This document shows, piece after piece, positions 29,037 to 38,110 of a stretch of DNA of 64,000 nucleotides (its first letter is position 1; each line of letters opens with the position of its first letter). The position numbers and the translations under genes were made by a program. Source of the stretch: Nocardia amikacinitolerans NBRC 108937 (lineage in GTDB: Bacteria; Actinomycetota; Actinomycetes; Mycobacteriales; Mycobacteriaceae). The stretch covers positions 62,001-126,000 of the forward strand of contig NZ_BDAU01000002.1 in assembly GCF_001612615.1 (NCBI RefSeq). The letters run 5' to 3'. The notes under the pieces are model-generated. The model had not been told where the DNA came from. It saw nothing but the letters and a program-made list of their open reading frames with translations, and searched no databases.

Positions 29037-29137
29037 ACGGGTGAGAAATCCCGTTGAGTGGGATTCGCGCGGCATCGATCCACCGCCCATGTGACAGGTT
29101 TCACAACACGTATCACCTGAGCATCGGAGGGCGATTC

Positions 29138-30772
29138 ATGTCCACCATTCCCCGCGACCCCGCGACTACCGAAAGTCCGGGCGCCGTATCCGAAATCGTC
29201 GACGACACCGGACGACTCGACGGCGCGTCGCGCGGCCGGATCTTCGCCGTTCTCGCGGTCATCGTGCTGTTCACCGAGGTCGCCCCGATGCAGTACACGA
29301 TCGTCGCCGCGGCCCTGCAGAAGATCGCGCCGACCTTCCCCGGTGTCGGCGCGAACATCAACTGGGCCATCATCGTTTTCGGCCTCATCGGCGCCGCCGC
29401 CTCGCCGCTGATCGGCAAGATGAGCGACGTCTGGGGCAAGAAGCGGATGTTCCTCGTGTGCGGCGTGCTGTTCATGCTCGGCTGCCTGCTCGACGCGGTG
29501 ACCTCGAACTGGGCGCTGTTCCTGATCGGACGCGGCCTGCAGGCCACCGCCATCGCGACCGCCGTGATCGCCTACGGTCTGATCCGGGATCTGTTGCCGC
29601 GCAAGTACGTTCCGCTCGGGCTCGGTATCACCGCCACCGGACTCGGTCTCTCGGCCATCGCGGGTCCGCTGCTCGGCGGCTTCCTGGTGGACAACTACAG
29701 CTGGCGCGCCATCTTCTGGTGCCTGGCCGGGTTCACGCTGCTGATGCTGCCGCTGGTCTATTTCGTGGTGCCGGAGTCCAAGCTGCGGGTACCCGAGCGC
29801 ATCGACATCGTCGGCGCGGTGCTGCTCTCCGCGGGCGCCGGCCTGACCCTGATCTACCTGGACAAGGGCCACGACTGGGGCTGGGACAGGCCGACCACGC
29901 TGGCCTGGCTGGTGGCCGGTCTCGCGCTGCTCGTGCTGTTCGTGGTGATCGAGACTCGGGTGAGCAGGCCGATCATGGACATGCGCCTGCTGTTCCATCC
30001 TCGGGTCGCGCTGGTGCTCGCGGGCGCGCTTTTCGCCTCGTTCCTGATCGGCGTGCAGTCCTATGCGCTCGGCTACATGACGCAGACGCCCGATCAGGCC
30101 ACTGTCACCGCGGGCGTGCAGCAGGCGACGCTGGCCCAGATCCAACAGCAGACCGGCCATCCGATGCCGCCCGAGGCCGTGCAGGTGCTGCTCGATCCCG
30201 GCTACAGCTACGGAAACGGTTACACGCTAATGGAATTCGCGGTGCGCATCGCGCTGCTGCAAGCCGTGCTCGCCATGCTGTGCGGCGCGCTGGCCGGCGT
30301 GCTGGCCCGCAAGATCGGCGCCAGGATTCCGCTGATCGCCGCGCTCGCGCTGTTCGTCGGCGCGGGCGTCTGCTACGCCGTGCTGCCGCACACCTGGGTG
30401 GTGTTCCTCTGGGTCAGCGCCGCGTTCGGCATCGGGTTCGGTTTCTACTACGCGGCCATGCCGATCCTCATGGTCGAGGCGGTCCCGCAGGAACAGCAGG
30501 GCATCAGCCTCGGCATGCTCGGTGTCATGCAGTCCATGGGCGTGGCGGTCGGGCTGGCGATCGTCACCGCGTTCCTCCACGCCAGTCCGATGCGGGCGTT
30601 GGTCACCGTGGCCGGTCAGCCGACGCCATCGAACCCGATTCCCGGCATCTTCGGCGACCGGGGCTACGAACTGGGGTTCTGGGTCGCGGCGGGCGCCTCG
30701 GCGCTCGCGCTGCTGATCGCGCTGGTCATGCGGCACGGCCGCACACCAGCGACCGGCGGCACCGCGTACTGA
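29138..30772 (+). CDS. MFS drug transporter (DHA2, 14-helix type)
   Basis: A 544-residue MFS permease with about fourteen membrane segments. It has MFS motif A-like GKMSDVWGKKRMFL after the second helix and the efflux motif C region LGITATGLGLSAIAGPLLGG with Pro and Gly residues. A long extracellular loop (about residues 315-360) is rich in Gln and Thr. It should export drugs or small metabolites by proton antiport. GGAGG precedes the ATG at 29138. It is divergent from padR with the proposed operator in the gap. An upstream in-frame start at 29054 is unlikely because that part runs through the promoter. Confidence 0.9.
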   Translation: MSTIPRDPATTESPGAVSEIVDDTGRLDGASRGRIFAVLAVIVLFTEVAPMQYTIVAAALQKIAPTFPGVGANINWAIIVFGLIGAAASPLIGKMSDVWGKKRMFLVCGVLFMLGCLLDAVTSNWALFLIGRGLQATAIATAVIAYGLIRDLLPRKYVPLGLGITATGLGLSAIAGPLLGGFLVDNYSWRAIFWCLAGFTLLMLPLVYFVVPESKLRVPERIDIVGAVLLSAGAGLTLIYLDKGHDWGWDRPTTLAWLVAGLALLVLFVVIETRVSRPIMDMRLLFHPRVALVLAGALFASFLIGVQSYALGYMTQTPDQATVTAGVQQATLAQIQQQTGHPMPPEAVQVLLDPGYSYGNGYTLMEFAVRIALLQAVLAMLCGALAGVLARKIGARIPLIAALALFVGAGVCYAVLPHTWVVFLWVSAAFGIGFGFYYAAMPILMVEAVPQEQQGISLGMLGVMQSMGVAVGLAIVTAFLHASPMRALVTVAGQPTPSNPIPGIFGDRGYELGFWVAAGASALALLIALVMRHGRTPATGGTAY

Positions 30773-30780
30773 GTCGCGGG

Positions 30781-30806
30781 GCGGGGGCCGGGACACCGGC
30801 CCCCGC
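30781..30806. terminator. Bidirectional terminator
   Basis: GCGGGGGCCGG (30781-30791) pairs with CCGGCCCCCGC (30796-30806) around GACA, with further pairing possible outside. It lies between the converging MFS gene and the next gene. Confidence 0.85.
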
Positions 30807-30812
30807 TCGCGA

Positions 30813-31310
30813 TCAATCCGGTTGGGTGTTCTCGAGGACGCGATACTCGGCGTCGGCGACGCTGCCGAAATCCACTCCGGTGAGTCGGAGCATCAGCGCG
30901 AACAGATCGTCCTCTTGGTGCAGTCCGAGACCGTCCTCTTCCGGAAGCGGCACGCCCTCCTCGGCGACCGGCTCTCCTTCGACGACGAGGACGTCACGGA
31001 CGAGTTCGCCGTCCACATACCAGCCGACGCCGTACATGTCCGTCGTGCCGTTCCCGACGAACGTCAGGAGCCGACGCCCCTCGGCCAGTCGCGGGCCTGC
31101 GGATTCGTCCTCCAGAACGCTGATCCACGGATCGGCGAGCACGGTCCACCCGCCGACCGCCGCGATGGCGTAGTCGCCTTGGAAGCTCGTGCTGAAAACC
31201 TCGTAGCCCGAACAGGTTTCGCCGTTCTCATCCGGCGCTCCCGGTAGTGCGACGAGCTCGTTCTTGCCGATCTCACCCTCCACCAGCAGACCGGCCACAT
31301 TCCACCCCAT
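30813..31310 (-). CDS. Hypothetical protein
   Basis: A 165-residue acidic protein I do not recognise with certainty. It starts MGWNVAGLLVEG, has a GGWTVLADPWISVLEDE strand-rich centre and GTTDMYGVGWYVDGELVR, and ends with a Glu-rich stretch and FALMLRLTGVDFG. The pattern of short strands with conserved tryptophans is like small immunity- or DUF6461-type actinobacterial proteins, which is only an impression. GGAG lies six bases before the ATG, so the frame is likely real. It is divergent from the hemC homologue, separated by 56 bp. No signal peptide or membrane segment is seen. Confidence 0.75.
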   Translation of the reverse strand: MGWNVAGLLVEGEIGKNELVALPGAPDENGETCSGYEVFSTSFQGDYAIAAVGGWTVLADPWISVLEDESAGPRLAEGRRLLTFVGNGTTDMYGVGWYVDGELVRDVLVVEGEPVAEEGVPLPEEDGLGLHQEDDLFALMLRLTGVDFGSVADAEYRVLENTQPD

Positions 31311-31366
31311 GCTCTACTCCTTGCCCTCGCCATCGGGGCGCACACCCCCGGAGTAGTGTGCACGCC

Positions 31367-32296
31367 ATGTCGCGGACGCGCATCATTCGCATCGCTACCC
31401 GATCCAGCCCCATGGCGCTCGCGCAAGCCGAGCACGTGGCGGCGCTGCTGGCCGGGCTGGGGGTGGACAGCGAGCTGGTGAAGGTGACCACCGCGGGCGA
31501 CCGGTGGATGGGGGATCTGTCGAAACTCGGCGGCAAGGGCGCGTTCGTCAAGGAGATCGATTTCGCTTTGCAGTCGGACCAAGCCGATCTCGCGGTGCAC
31601 TGTCTCAAGGACATTCCCGGCGACATCCCGGTGCCGGAGGGGTTGGCATTCGCGGGATTTCTGGCCCGCGAGGACGTGCACGACGCGGTGATCACCGCGA
31701 GCGGGGCGCGGCTGGCGGACCTGCCGGAGGGCACCGTGGTCGGCACCAGCTCGGTGCGCCGCAAGGCGCAACTGAATCTGCACTTCCCGCACCTGACCGT
31801 GAAACCGTTGCGCGGCAACGTGAACACCCGCCTGGCGCGGCTCGAGGAGGGCCACGTCGACGTGCTCATCGCGGCGGTCGCCGGACTGCACCGGGTCGGC
31901 CAGGAGCACCGCATCACCGAGATCCTCGACCTGGACACCATGTGCCCGCCGGTCGGCGCGGGCGTCATCGCGCTGGAATGCCGTGCCGACGACGCCTGGC
32001 TGCTCGACGTCGGCGGCGAACTGGATCATCCCGAGACGCACCGGCACGCCGACGCCGAACGGGCCATGCTGCACGCGCTCCAGGGCCACTGCAACTCCCC
32101 CATCGCCGGTTACGCCACCACCGACCCCGCGGGCCGACTCACCTTGCACGGCAAGGTCTTCGACAGCGACGGCAGCCGCTGGTTGGACGCCAAACACTGG
32201 GGCGTGCCGGAGGACCCCCAGGCCCTCGGCTTCTTCGTCGGCGCCGACCTCCTCCGCCAGGGCGCCCGCGCCCTCATCGATTCCATCCCGCACTAG
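31367..32296 (+). CDS. hemC: Hydroxymethylbilane synthase (porphobilinogen deaminase) homologue
   Basis: A 309-residue HemC, the enzyme that joins four porphobilinogens into hydroxymethylbilane. Core motifs are recognisable but altered: IATRSSPMALAQ instead of IGTRGSPLALWQ, AVHCLKDIPGDIP instead of AVHSMKDVPT (catalytic Asp kept), and GTSSVRRKAQL. The cofactor-bearing cysteine stands in GHCNSPIAGY rather than GGCxxPxGAY. It is not next to hemA, hemD or hemB, as the housekeeping gene would be. It may therefore be a second copy with its own role in tetrapyrrole supply, or the only copy of a divergent line. The ATG at 31367 is preferred. Confidence 0.85.
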   Translation: MSRTRIIRIATRSSPMALAQAEHVAALLAGLGVDSELVKVTTAGDRWMGDLSKLGGKGAFVKEIDFALQSDQADLAVHCLKDIPGDIPVPEGLAFAGFLAREDVHDAVITASGARLADLPEGTVVGTSSVRRKAQLNLHFPHLTVKPLRGNVNTRLARLEEGHVDVLIAAVAGLHRVGQEHRITEILDLDTMCPPVGAGVIALECRADDAWLLDVGGELDHPETHRHADAERAMLHALQGHCNSPIAGYATTDPAGRLTLHGKVFDSDGSRWLDAKHWGVPEDPQALGFFVGADLLRQGARALIDSIPH

Positions 32297-32557
32297 TCCT
32301 GCACCGCGGGGACTCCGACGCCTCTCTCGCCAACTACGCGGAATCGATCGAGCGGATCATGGCCACTCGACCGCCCTGATTCGCGCCGCGCGGAGGCCCT
32401 GCCCGACACCGGCCGATAATTGAAAGAGCAAGCGATATCGCGCCATGTCGAGCGCGATTCGCGTAGTGCACTACTCGCGTCGCGCGGCAGTCTCCAGCGA
32501 AGGATCTGTTCCGAGGCATGATTTTCGGCCTCGACCGGACTCACACAGGAGGCTGCA

Positions 32558-33730
32558 ATGCCTGATTTCAAAAAGGAAGTCGTCGTTCGCGACGACGCCG
32601 ACAAGGAAAGAATCAAGCTGGACGCCACACAAAGCGACATTGTGGTGAAGAATGCAGGCGGCGATCTGCGGTTACATTTCGATGGCGTGCGGGCCGCACT
32701 TTACCTCGGCGGAAAAGGCAACGAGGGCGATCTAATCGTTCGCGATGCAGCGAACGACGAGCGGATCAAGCTCGACGGTGGCGAGGGGCAGATCTGGGTG
32801 AAAGATGCCACCGGCAAGGAGCGCCTTCGGTTGGACGACGCGGGCAGTATTGTGGCGCGAGACGGCGAAGGCAACATCCTGTTTCGTTTCGAAACCAGCA
32901 CCGGCGCGCTGTATCTCGGTCACCGCCCTGCCAACCCGAACACCCCGGTCGACGTGGACCTCTTCAGGGAGCGGATCAAGCTGGACGGCGCCGAGGGCGA
33001 GATCTCGGTGAAGAATACGCGTGGAAACAAGACTCTCGAACTCGAAGGTACCGCCCTCTTTCTCGGCGGCAAGGACGCCGGCGGCGGTTCTTTCATCGTT
33101 CGTGACAATCAGAACAAGCACCAAGTTGTCCTCAATGGTCACGACGGCATGATCTGGGTGAAAGATCCGGTCAGCAACAACAATGCGGTTCAAATCGATA
33201 GGACGGCAAGAGTCTCTATCGGTTGCCAGGGCAACGACGGTGACCTCGTTGTTCACGACAAGACGAACAAGCAGACGATCAGACTGGACGGCGCCAAGGG
33301 CGAGATCCATCTCGGCAATGCGGACGCCGCCGAGGACTTCGAGATCGCCGACCCCGTGGAGGCGACACCGGGAACGGTCATGTCGCTCGGGCAGGACGGC
33401 AAACTCCGTCCCTGCTCCATCGCCTACGACCAGACAGTGGTCGGCGTCGTGTCCGGCGCCGATAGGTACCGGCCCGGGCTGGTCTTCGACCGCGGCGAGA
33501 CGCAGGACGACAGCCGGATGCCCATCTCGGTCATGGGCAAGGTGGTATGCCGTGCGGACGCCCGCTACGGCAGTATCCGCGTCGGAGATCTACTCACGAC
33601 ATCCCCGAACCCGGGGTGCGCGATGAAGGCTTCGGAGCCCGGCCGCGCCTTCGGAACCGTCATCGGCAAGGCGCTCGATTCTCTGGATGCGGGTGAAGGC
33701 CTGGTCCCGATGCTCATCAGCCTGCAGTAG
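32558..33730 (+). CDS. Repeat-rich beta-solenoid protein
   Basis: A 390-residue protein without a signal peptide. Residues 1-265 hold about five repeats of some 48 residues, each with the pattern LYLGGKGNEGDLIVRD, then ERIKLDGGEGQIWVKD and a closing KERLRLDD-like turn, suggesting a beta-solenoid or tail-fibre-like fold. The C-terminal domain (about 270-390) has YDQTVVGVVSGADRYRPG, ISVMGKVVCRADARYG and VGDLLTTSPNPGCAMKA, and ends GLVPMLISLQ. That domain is widespread at the end of bacterial and phage-like surface proteins. The first of four plus-strand genes with few neighbours in common with the rest of the window. Function unknown; surface binding or a scaffold is my guess. AGGAGG precedes the ATG. 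Confidence 0.85.
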   Translation: MPDFKKEVVVRDDADKERIKLDATQSDIVVKNAGGDLRLHFDGVRAALYLGGKGNEGDLIVRDAANDERIKLDGGEGQIWVKDATGKERLRLDDAGSIVARDGEGNILFRFETSTGALYLGHRPANPNTPVDVDLFRERIKLDGAEGEISVKNTRGNKTLELEGTALFLGGKDAGGGSFIVRDNQNKHQVVLNGHDGMIWVKDPVSNNNAVQIDRTARVSIGCQGNDGDLVVHDKTNKQTIRLDGAKGEIHLGNADAAEDFEIADPVEATPGTVMSLGQDGKLRPCSIAYDQTVVGVVSGADRYRPGLVFDRGETQDDSRMPISVMGKVVCRADARYGSIRVGDLLTTSPNPGCAMKASEPGRAFGTVIGKALDSLDAGEGLVPMLISLQ

Positions 33731-33767
33731 AACATCCGACACAGCGATTACGAAAGGCTCGAGCGAG

Positions 33768-34718
33768 ATGACAGACCTCAGCTTGCGACAGCATTTGGCG
33801 CGGATCGGCGAGCCGAAGTCACCTGCCGGCGTACGAATTCCCACAGACTTTTTCGTGTTTCCACCGTCGGGCCGACTGCGAGACTTCATGAAGGCAACCA
33901 GGTCTCCTGAACCTGAACAGTGGGCGAAGGCCGCCGAGAAAGAGTTCGCCAACAAGGGCTGGACGGAGGAGTGTCAGGGCGTAACACATGACGAGAGCTT
34001 CTGGTACATGTCGAGTAACGCGGGCAAGTCCAGCAGCAATGGCAGACAACGCGTCTACCGGATCGCACTGTCCAATGAAGTCGTGGACCACGTCGAGCTG
34101 TCCGGCAATGGCAGCGACCACCTGGGTGCTATCGACTACTACAAAGGCCGCATCTACTGCGCGATGGACGATCCTGTGAAGATCGTCGTCATCGATACGC
34201 CACCGTTCACGGGATGGTGGTCGGCTCCGCTGGTCGGCGCGTCGGGCGGACCACCGCCCCAGACACGCAGCGCCTGGTGTGCGGTGAACCCCTGGAACGG
34301 CTTGCTCTACAGCGCCCAGATCACCGCAAGCATTGCTCACGACACGCTCTATGCGTACCGATTCGATTCGGCAGGGCGGCGATTCGTGCATGTACCCGAC
34401 GCCGACATAGTGCTGCCGGAGAAGCTGTTGTTCGTTCAGGGTGCGGTCTTCTCAAAGAACGGCCATGTGCTTCTTGCCTCGAACGACACCGATGACATTC
34501 GCTGCTACAGCGCCCTCAACGGGCACTATCTCGGCAGGGTGCCCATCCGCAAGGATGGCGGCGAGGGTGAAGAGGTCGAAGGCCTCACCATCTGGGAGGG
34601 CGTCTCCTACGACGGCGTCGAAACCCACGTTCATCTAGTACTTCTCGACAACGACTGGCCAGACGGTGACGACGTGTTCTTCAAGCACTATCGCGTCCCC
34701 TTGGCAGAGAACTTGTAG
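33768..34718 (+). CDS. Hypothetical beta-propeller-like protein
   Basis: A 316-residue protein from the ATG at 33768, 37 bp after the repeat protein. It has no signal peptide. The sequence shows successive strand-rich segments with W/Y-x-A turns: DESFWYMSSN, HLGAIDYYKGRIYCAMDD, RSAWCAVNPWNGLLYSAQ, GAVFSKNGHVLLASND and DDIRCYSALNGHYLGR. This is the rhythm of a beta-propeller such as those sensing or binding ligands. No catalytic motif is evident and I do not know the family. The next gene codes for an EEP phosphodiesterase 87 bp on, and common transcription is likely. Confidence 0.75.
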   Translation: MTDLSLRQHLARIGEPKSPAGVRIPTDFFVFPPSGRLRDFMKATRSPEPEQWAKAAEKEFANKGWTEECQGVTHDESFWYMSSNAGKSSSNGRQRVYRIALSNEVVDHVELSGNGSDHLGAIDYYKGRIYCAMDDPVKIVVIDTPPFTGWWSAPLVGASGGPPPQTRSAWCAVNPWNGLLYSAQITASIAHDTLYAYRFDSAGRRFVHVPDADIVLPEKLLFVQGAVFSKNGHVLLASNDTDDIRCYSALNGHYLGRVPIRKDGGEGEEVEGLTIWEGVSYDGVETHVHLVLLDNDWPDGDDVFFKHYRVPLAENL

Positions 34719-34805
34719 CAAGCGCATCGCGAGGACGCAGCAGCCGCCCCACACCGCTTCGCGCCCTGGCGATCTCGATCGAAATCGACACGGAAGGCTG
34801 GCGTG

Positions 34806-35771
34806 ATGGCGGGCGATAGTTTCACGCTCGGTGAACTAGCCGAACACCGATTCGGAGTAGGCGCGAGCCCCCGGAAGAGTCTGCGGCAGATTCTCGGCCG
34901 CCCGAGCGGCCCTGTCCGGATCGGGGCCCGCGCCGGACCCATCTCGGTCCTGACACAAAATATGGCACTGCTCGTCGCGCCGGCGCCGTATCTCGGCACC
35001 GACCGCGGAGGCGCCGTTGCCGAGATCTGTGCGCGCATCCGTGCGTTGTCCCCTGATATCGTAGGACTTTGCGAGGTATTCAAAGACTCGGAGCGAGACG
35101 AAATTCGCACGACCGTAAAAGACATCTACCCTTACTTCAGAGAAGGACCCGACCAGTTCGGCGTCAACTCCGATGGCGGCCTGCTGCTACTGAGCAGGTT
35201 CCCACTCCTCGCGTCGAACGATTTCATCTTCGATGAATGCGACGGCATCGACTGCTGGGCGAACAAGGGAGTCTTGCACATTCGGGTCCGCGGCACGCAG
35301 TGGCCGACCGCGCTCGACATCTTCTATTCACACACGCAGAATATTTCGACCGGGGCGGGACAGCCGACGCTGCACGCCCAAATCGCGGACATGCGCGAAT
35401 TCATCGAAGCTCATTCCGACCACGAATTGCCCGCGATCGTCATGGGAGACTTGAACATTCCCGCGGAACGCACCGCCGATTACACCCGGCTACTGCGCAC
35501 CTTGGACGGGTTCCGGGACTCCTGGACCCTGGTCGGAAATCCGATCGCCAGCGGTCCGACCTTCGTCACGAACAACACCTTCTACGAAGACGAAGACGAT
35601 CGGCCGGGCACCGATCAGAGACTGGACTACATCCTGCTGCGTCCGGCGGACCTTGTCTGTCCAATCACCTCCGAGGTCGAGATAATGAGATTCACTCACA
35701 ACGGTTTACACATCTCCGACCACTTCGGACTACACGCTGTATTCAACCCGATCGCAGTCATCGATCCATGA
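34806..35771 (+). CDS. Endonuclease/exonuclease/phosphatase (sphingomyelinase-like) protein
   Basis: A 321-residue EEP-fold hydrolase. All active-site elements are in order: VLTQNMA (metal-site Asn), GLCEVF (Glu), FYSHTQN (His), IVMGDLNIP (Asp/Asn), RLDYILLRP (Asp) and ISDHFGLHAVF (catalytic Asp-His). The set fits neutral sphingomyelinases and related phosphodiesterases better than DNase I. There is no signal peptide, odd if it acts on host lipids, so an internal phosphodiester substrate or non-classical export is possible. Starts at GTG 34803 and ATG 34806 are adjacent. It shares the cluster with two beta-solenoid proteins and a propeller. Confidence 0.85.
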   Translation: MAGDSFTLGELAEHRFGVGASPRKSLRQILGRPSGPVRIGARAGPISVLTQNMALLVAPAPYLGTDRGGAVAEICARIRALSPDIVGLCEVFKDSERDEIRTTVKDIYPYFREGPDQFGVNSDGGLLLLSRFPLLASNDFIFDECDGIDCWANKGVLHIRVRGTQWPTALDIFYSHTQNISTGAGQPTLHAQIADMREFIEAHSDHELPAIVMGDLNIPAERTADYTRLLRTLDGFRDSWTLVGNPIASGPTFVTNNTFYEDEDDRPGTDQRLDYILLRPADLVCPITSEVEIMRFTHNGLHISDHFGLHAVFNPIAVIDP

Positions 35772-36146
35772 ATTCGTCGGATGTGGACACGTTCTCGGCA
35801 ACGCGGCATCGTCGGGCGGCGTGTCCAATTGAATCCCCGTGTGCCGCACGGAGTTCGGCGGGGATCCGAGTCGTCGAGGCATGAGCTCGTTACCGCTCTC
35901 GCGCCAGTTGGCGCGATGGAGACACGCGATGACGACCGGCGATCCACCGCGCTGCGCGATCGGCTCATTCGACGGCGGCCTCGGCCTGCGGGCGGGCAAG
36001 GTCGATCAGGTGCGCGGGTTCGGCGTCGAAAGCCGGTGCGGCGTTGGATCTGTTGCCGGGCAGGTCATCCGACGGCCGCGGCGAGGAACGGGTGTCGGAC
36101 GCGGAAGCGATAGTGTCCTCGACATATTCGCGTAAGAGGAGTAGCA
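35772..36146. other. Intergenic stretch, no gene seen
   Basis: This 375-bp gap between the EEP gene and the next beta-helical gene has only short frames without family resemblance or a good ribosome site. It probably holds the promoter of the following gene; no clear palindrome was noticed. Confidence 0.5.
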
Positions 36147-36752
36147 GTGGCGGACGAGTCGATCGAATCGTTGAGCGCGACCGGGCGCGTGGAACAGGCG
36201 AGGGAGGCGGATCTCGAGAAGATCCTCGACGAGGATATTCGCGCTTGCCTCGATGACGACACCAAGGTGCACCGCGGCGATTTGAGGATCGATGGAGACC
36301 TCGGCATCGACAGCGGCGCGCTCATCGTAATCGGGAACCTTTCGGCGACAGGCTCGGTCGCCACCGACGAGACCGGCAGTCTCATCGTGACCGGCTCGCT
36401 CGAGTGCAGGCATCTGTACCTCGAGGGCAATCTCGAGATTCAGGGAAACGCGACGATGCGAGGCGTCGTCTACGGCTTCTACGAAGCGGGGATCTCCGGG
36501 GTGTGCGGGACGACGAAAGCCAAGGTCGGCCTGATCGGGAATCACTGCTGGGAGTGCCAGAACGAGGAGTACGAGGTCGGAGGCACGTTCTCGAACTTCC
36601 ACGCGGGAAGCTTCACCGGCGATCCAGAAACGCTCCGCCAGGTGGTCGGCGAACGTGCCTTCCAGGGTCTCGGCATGTTGCTCGGCTTGACTCAGGAAGA
36701 GCCGAACGAACGAAACTCCGCATGGGGGCTCTCGCTATTTCGCGATATGTGA
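36147..36752 (+). CDS. Bactofilin-like beta-helical protein
   Basis: A 201-residue protein starting at GTG 36147, with AAGAGGAG ahead. After a helical start of about 40 residues it runs as short beta-helix rungs, including RGDLRIDGDLGIDSGALIVIGNLSATG, then GSLIVTGSLECRHLYLEGNLEIQGNATMRGVVYG. That is the rung style of polymer-forming bactofilin-type proteins. A segment HCWECQNEEYEVGG with two cysteines follows, and a helical tail. It probably builds or caps a polymer. It closes the four-gene group of repeat proteins. The last 18 bases overlap a possible small gene on the other strand. Confidence 0.8.
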   Translation: MADESIESLSATGRVEQAREADLEKILDEDIRACLDDDTKVHRGDLRIDGDLGIDSGALIVIGNLSATGSVATDETGSLIVTGSLECRHLYLEGNLEIQGNATMRGVVYGFYEAGISGVCGTTKAKVGLIGNHCWECQNEEYEVGGTFSNFHAGSFTGDPETLRQVVGERAFQGLGMLLGLTQEEPNERNSAWGLSLFRDM

Positions 36753-36887
36753 CTCGTGCTCGGTGATGCCCTCGACGGTCTCGGCAACCAGCTGGTCCAA
36801 CGCGACCGCCGCGTCGACGTCGTGCAGTCGGAGCTCACCACGAGTGCCTCCATCGAGTCTCGTTGCGCCGGGCGCGTTCTCGCTCAC
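36735..36887 (-). CDS. Possible 50-residue protein
   Basis: A minus-strand frame from GTG 36887 to TAG 36735 codes for VSENAPGATRLDGG, then RLHDVDAAVALDQLVAETVEG, ending EHESHIAK. About three quarters of its codons end in G or C, as in real genes here, and an in-frame stop just before the GTG limits the start. The ribosome site is weak. The family is unknown. The rest of the gap up to the IclR gene shows nothing else. Confidence 0.4.
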   Translation of the reverse strand: MSENAPGATRLDGGTRGELRLHDVDAAVALDQLVAETVEGITEHESHIAK

Positions 36888-37050
36888 GCTCTAGCGGTCG
36901 GTGCCGTCCGCTCGAACGGGGCGTGCCTGTACGCGGGGGCAAGCGGCGGACCGCTACCGAGCTGTAGACCGGCTCGATGACGTGCGTGACGCCGCGCCGG
37001 ACCCAAGTGTCGCGGCGCCGCCGGGATCGGGTCGCGCGATGCCGCACGGC

Positions 37051-37890
37051 TCAGCGCCAGCGGGCGTGGCGCGGGAACAGCGCCCGACCCGCCTCGTGGG
37101 CGACCTCGATGAGAACGCGTGCCAGTCGGGCGGTGTCGAGCGCGGGTCGCTCACCGCTGACCTGTCCGGACAGCGACAGCGCGGCCACCGCGGCGCCGCG
37201 TCCGCGCACCGGCACGGCCACGCACGCGATGCCGTTGACCGACTCCTCGTTGTCCACGGCGACACCCTGACGGTGCCGGATCCGGTTCAGTTCCCGGTGC
37301 AATTCGCCTCTGTCGCACACGGTTCGGGCGGTGAGCTGGGGCATCCGGTCACGGAACGACGCTTCGACGATGCTGGGTTCCAGCGTCGCGAGCAGCGCCT
37401 TGCCCAGCGCCGTGCTGTGCGCGGGCATGCGGCCGCCGAGCCTGGTCGGGATGGTCGCGGCCAAGCGTCCACCCGCCTTGTCGAGATACAGCACCTCGCG
37501 CCCGTCGAGCACGCCGAGGTGTCCGACCATCCCGGTGCGCTGACACAGGTCGTGCAGCAGCGGGCTCACCACATCGCGAATCTCGTTGTGGTCGGCGGCG
37601 AGTCCGCCGAGTTCCAGGGTGCGCATGCCGAGCCGGTAGCCGCCAGGGGCGTGCGCGAGCCAGCGCAGGCGGATCATCTGATCCAGGATGCGGTGCACGG
37701 TGGAGCGGGGCAGCCCGGTGCGTTCGGCGAGGCCGAGCAGCGTCAAAGTCGGTGTCGCGCCGTCGAACGCATCTAGGATCAGCGTCATTCGTTCGATCAT
37801 CGACACCGGCGGCTGGGCCGGCTTGGCGGTCGCACGACCCGTACCCGTCCACTCGCCGGACTCGGGATGGGTCAGCATCTCGACCGTCAT
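37051..37890 (-). CDS. IclR-family regulator
   Basis: A 279-residue IclR regulator. An N-terminal winged helix (MIERMTLILDAFDG, LTLLGLAERTGLPRSTVHRILDQMI) is followed by the ligand-binding domain (GMVGHLGVLDGREVLYLDK, GRMPAHSTALGKALLA, and NEESVNGIACVAVPVRG). It is divergent from the steroid/aromatic ring-degradation operon that begins at 38132, with a 241-bp gap, and IclR proteins often activate or repress such aromatic pathways. It is therefore the likely local regulator, with a ring-degradation intermediate as effector. Confidence 0.9.
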   Translation of the reverse strand: MTVEMLTHPESGEWTGTGRATAKPAQPPVSMIERMTLILDAFDGATPTLTLLGLAERTGLPRSTVHRILDQMIRLRWLAHAPGGYRLGMRTLELGGLAADHNEIRDVVSPLLHDLCQRTGMVGHLGVLDGREVLYLDKAGGRLAATIPTRLGGRMPAHSTALGKALLATLEPSIVEASFRDRMPQLTARTVCDRGELHRELNRIRHRQGVAVDNEESVNGIACVAVPVRGRGAAVAALSLSGQVSGERPALDTARLARVLIEVAHEAGRALFPRHARWR

Positions 37891-38110
37891 GGCTCACCTC
37901 CATTGTGTAGCGCATCAAGCTTAGAAGTATTTCGATTAGGCATGTGCATTTTAGGCACAAGCGCATGTGTCTCCCATCACAGTGCCGCGCCGGCGTCGAC
38001 CCTGAATCCCGGAAACTACGGAGATCGGTACGGATCTTCTCGGTAGCCGGAACCCGTGCTTGACACTCCGGGCACCCCACCGCCTACGGTCATGACGAAA
38101 CGGAATATTT

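Noticed and set aside
32297..32557. Integrase or attachment site at the left edge of the beta-solenoid cluster
   Set aside because: I looked for an integrase, a tRNA end or matching direct repeats at both edges of the cluster and found none.
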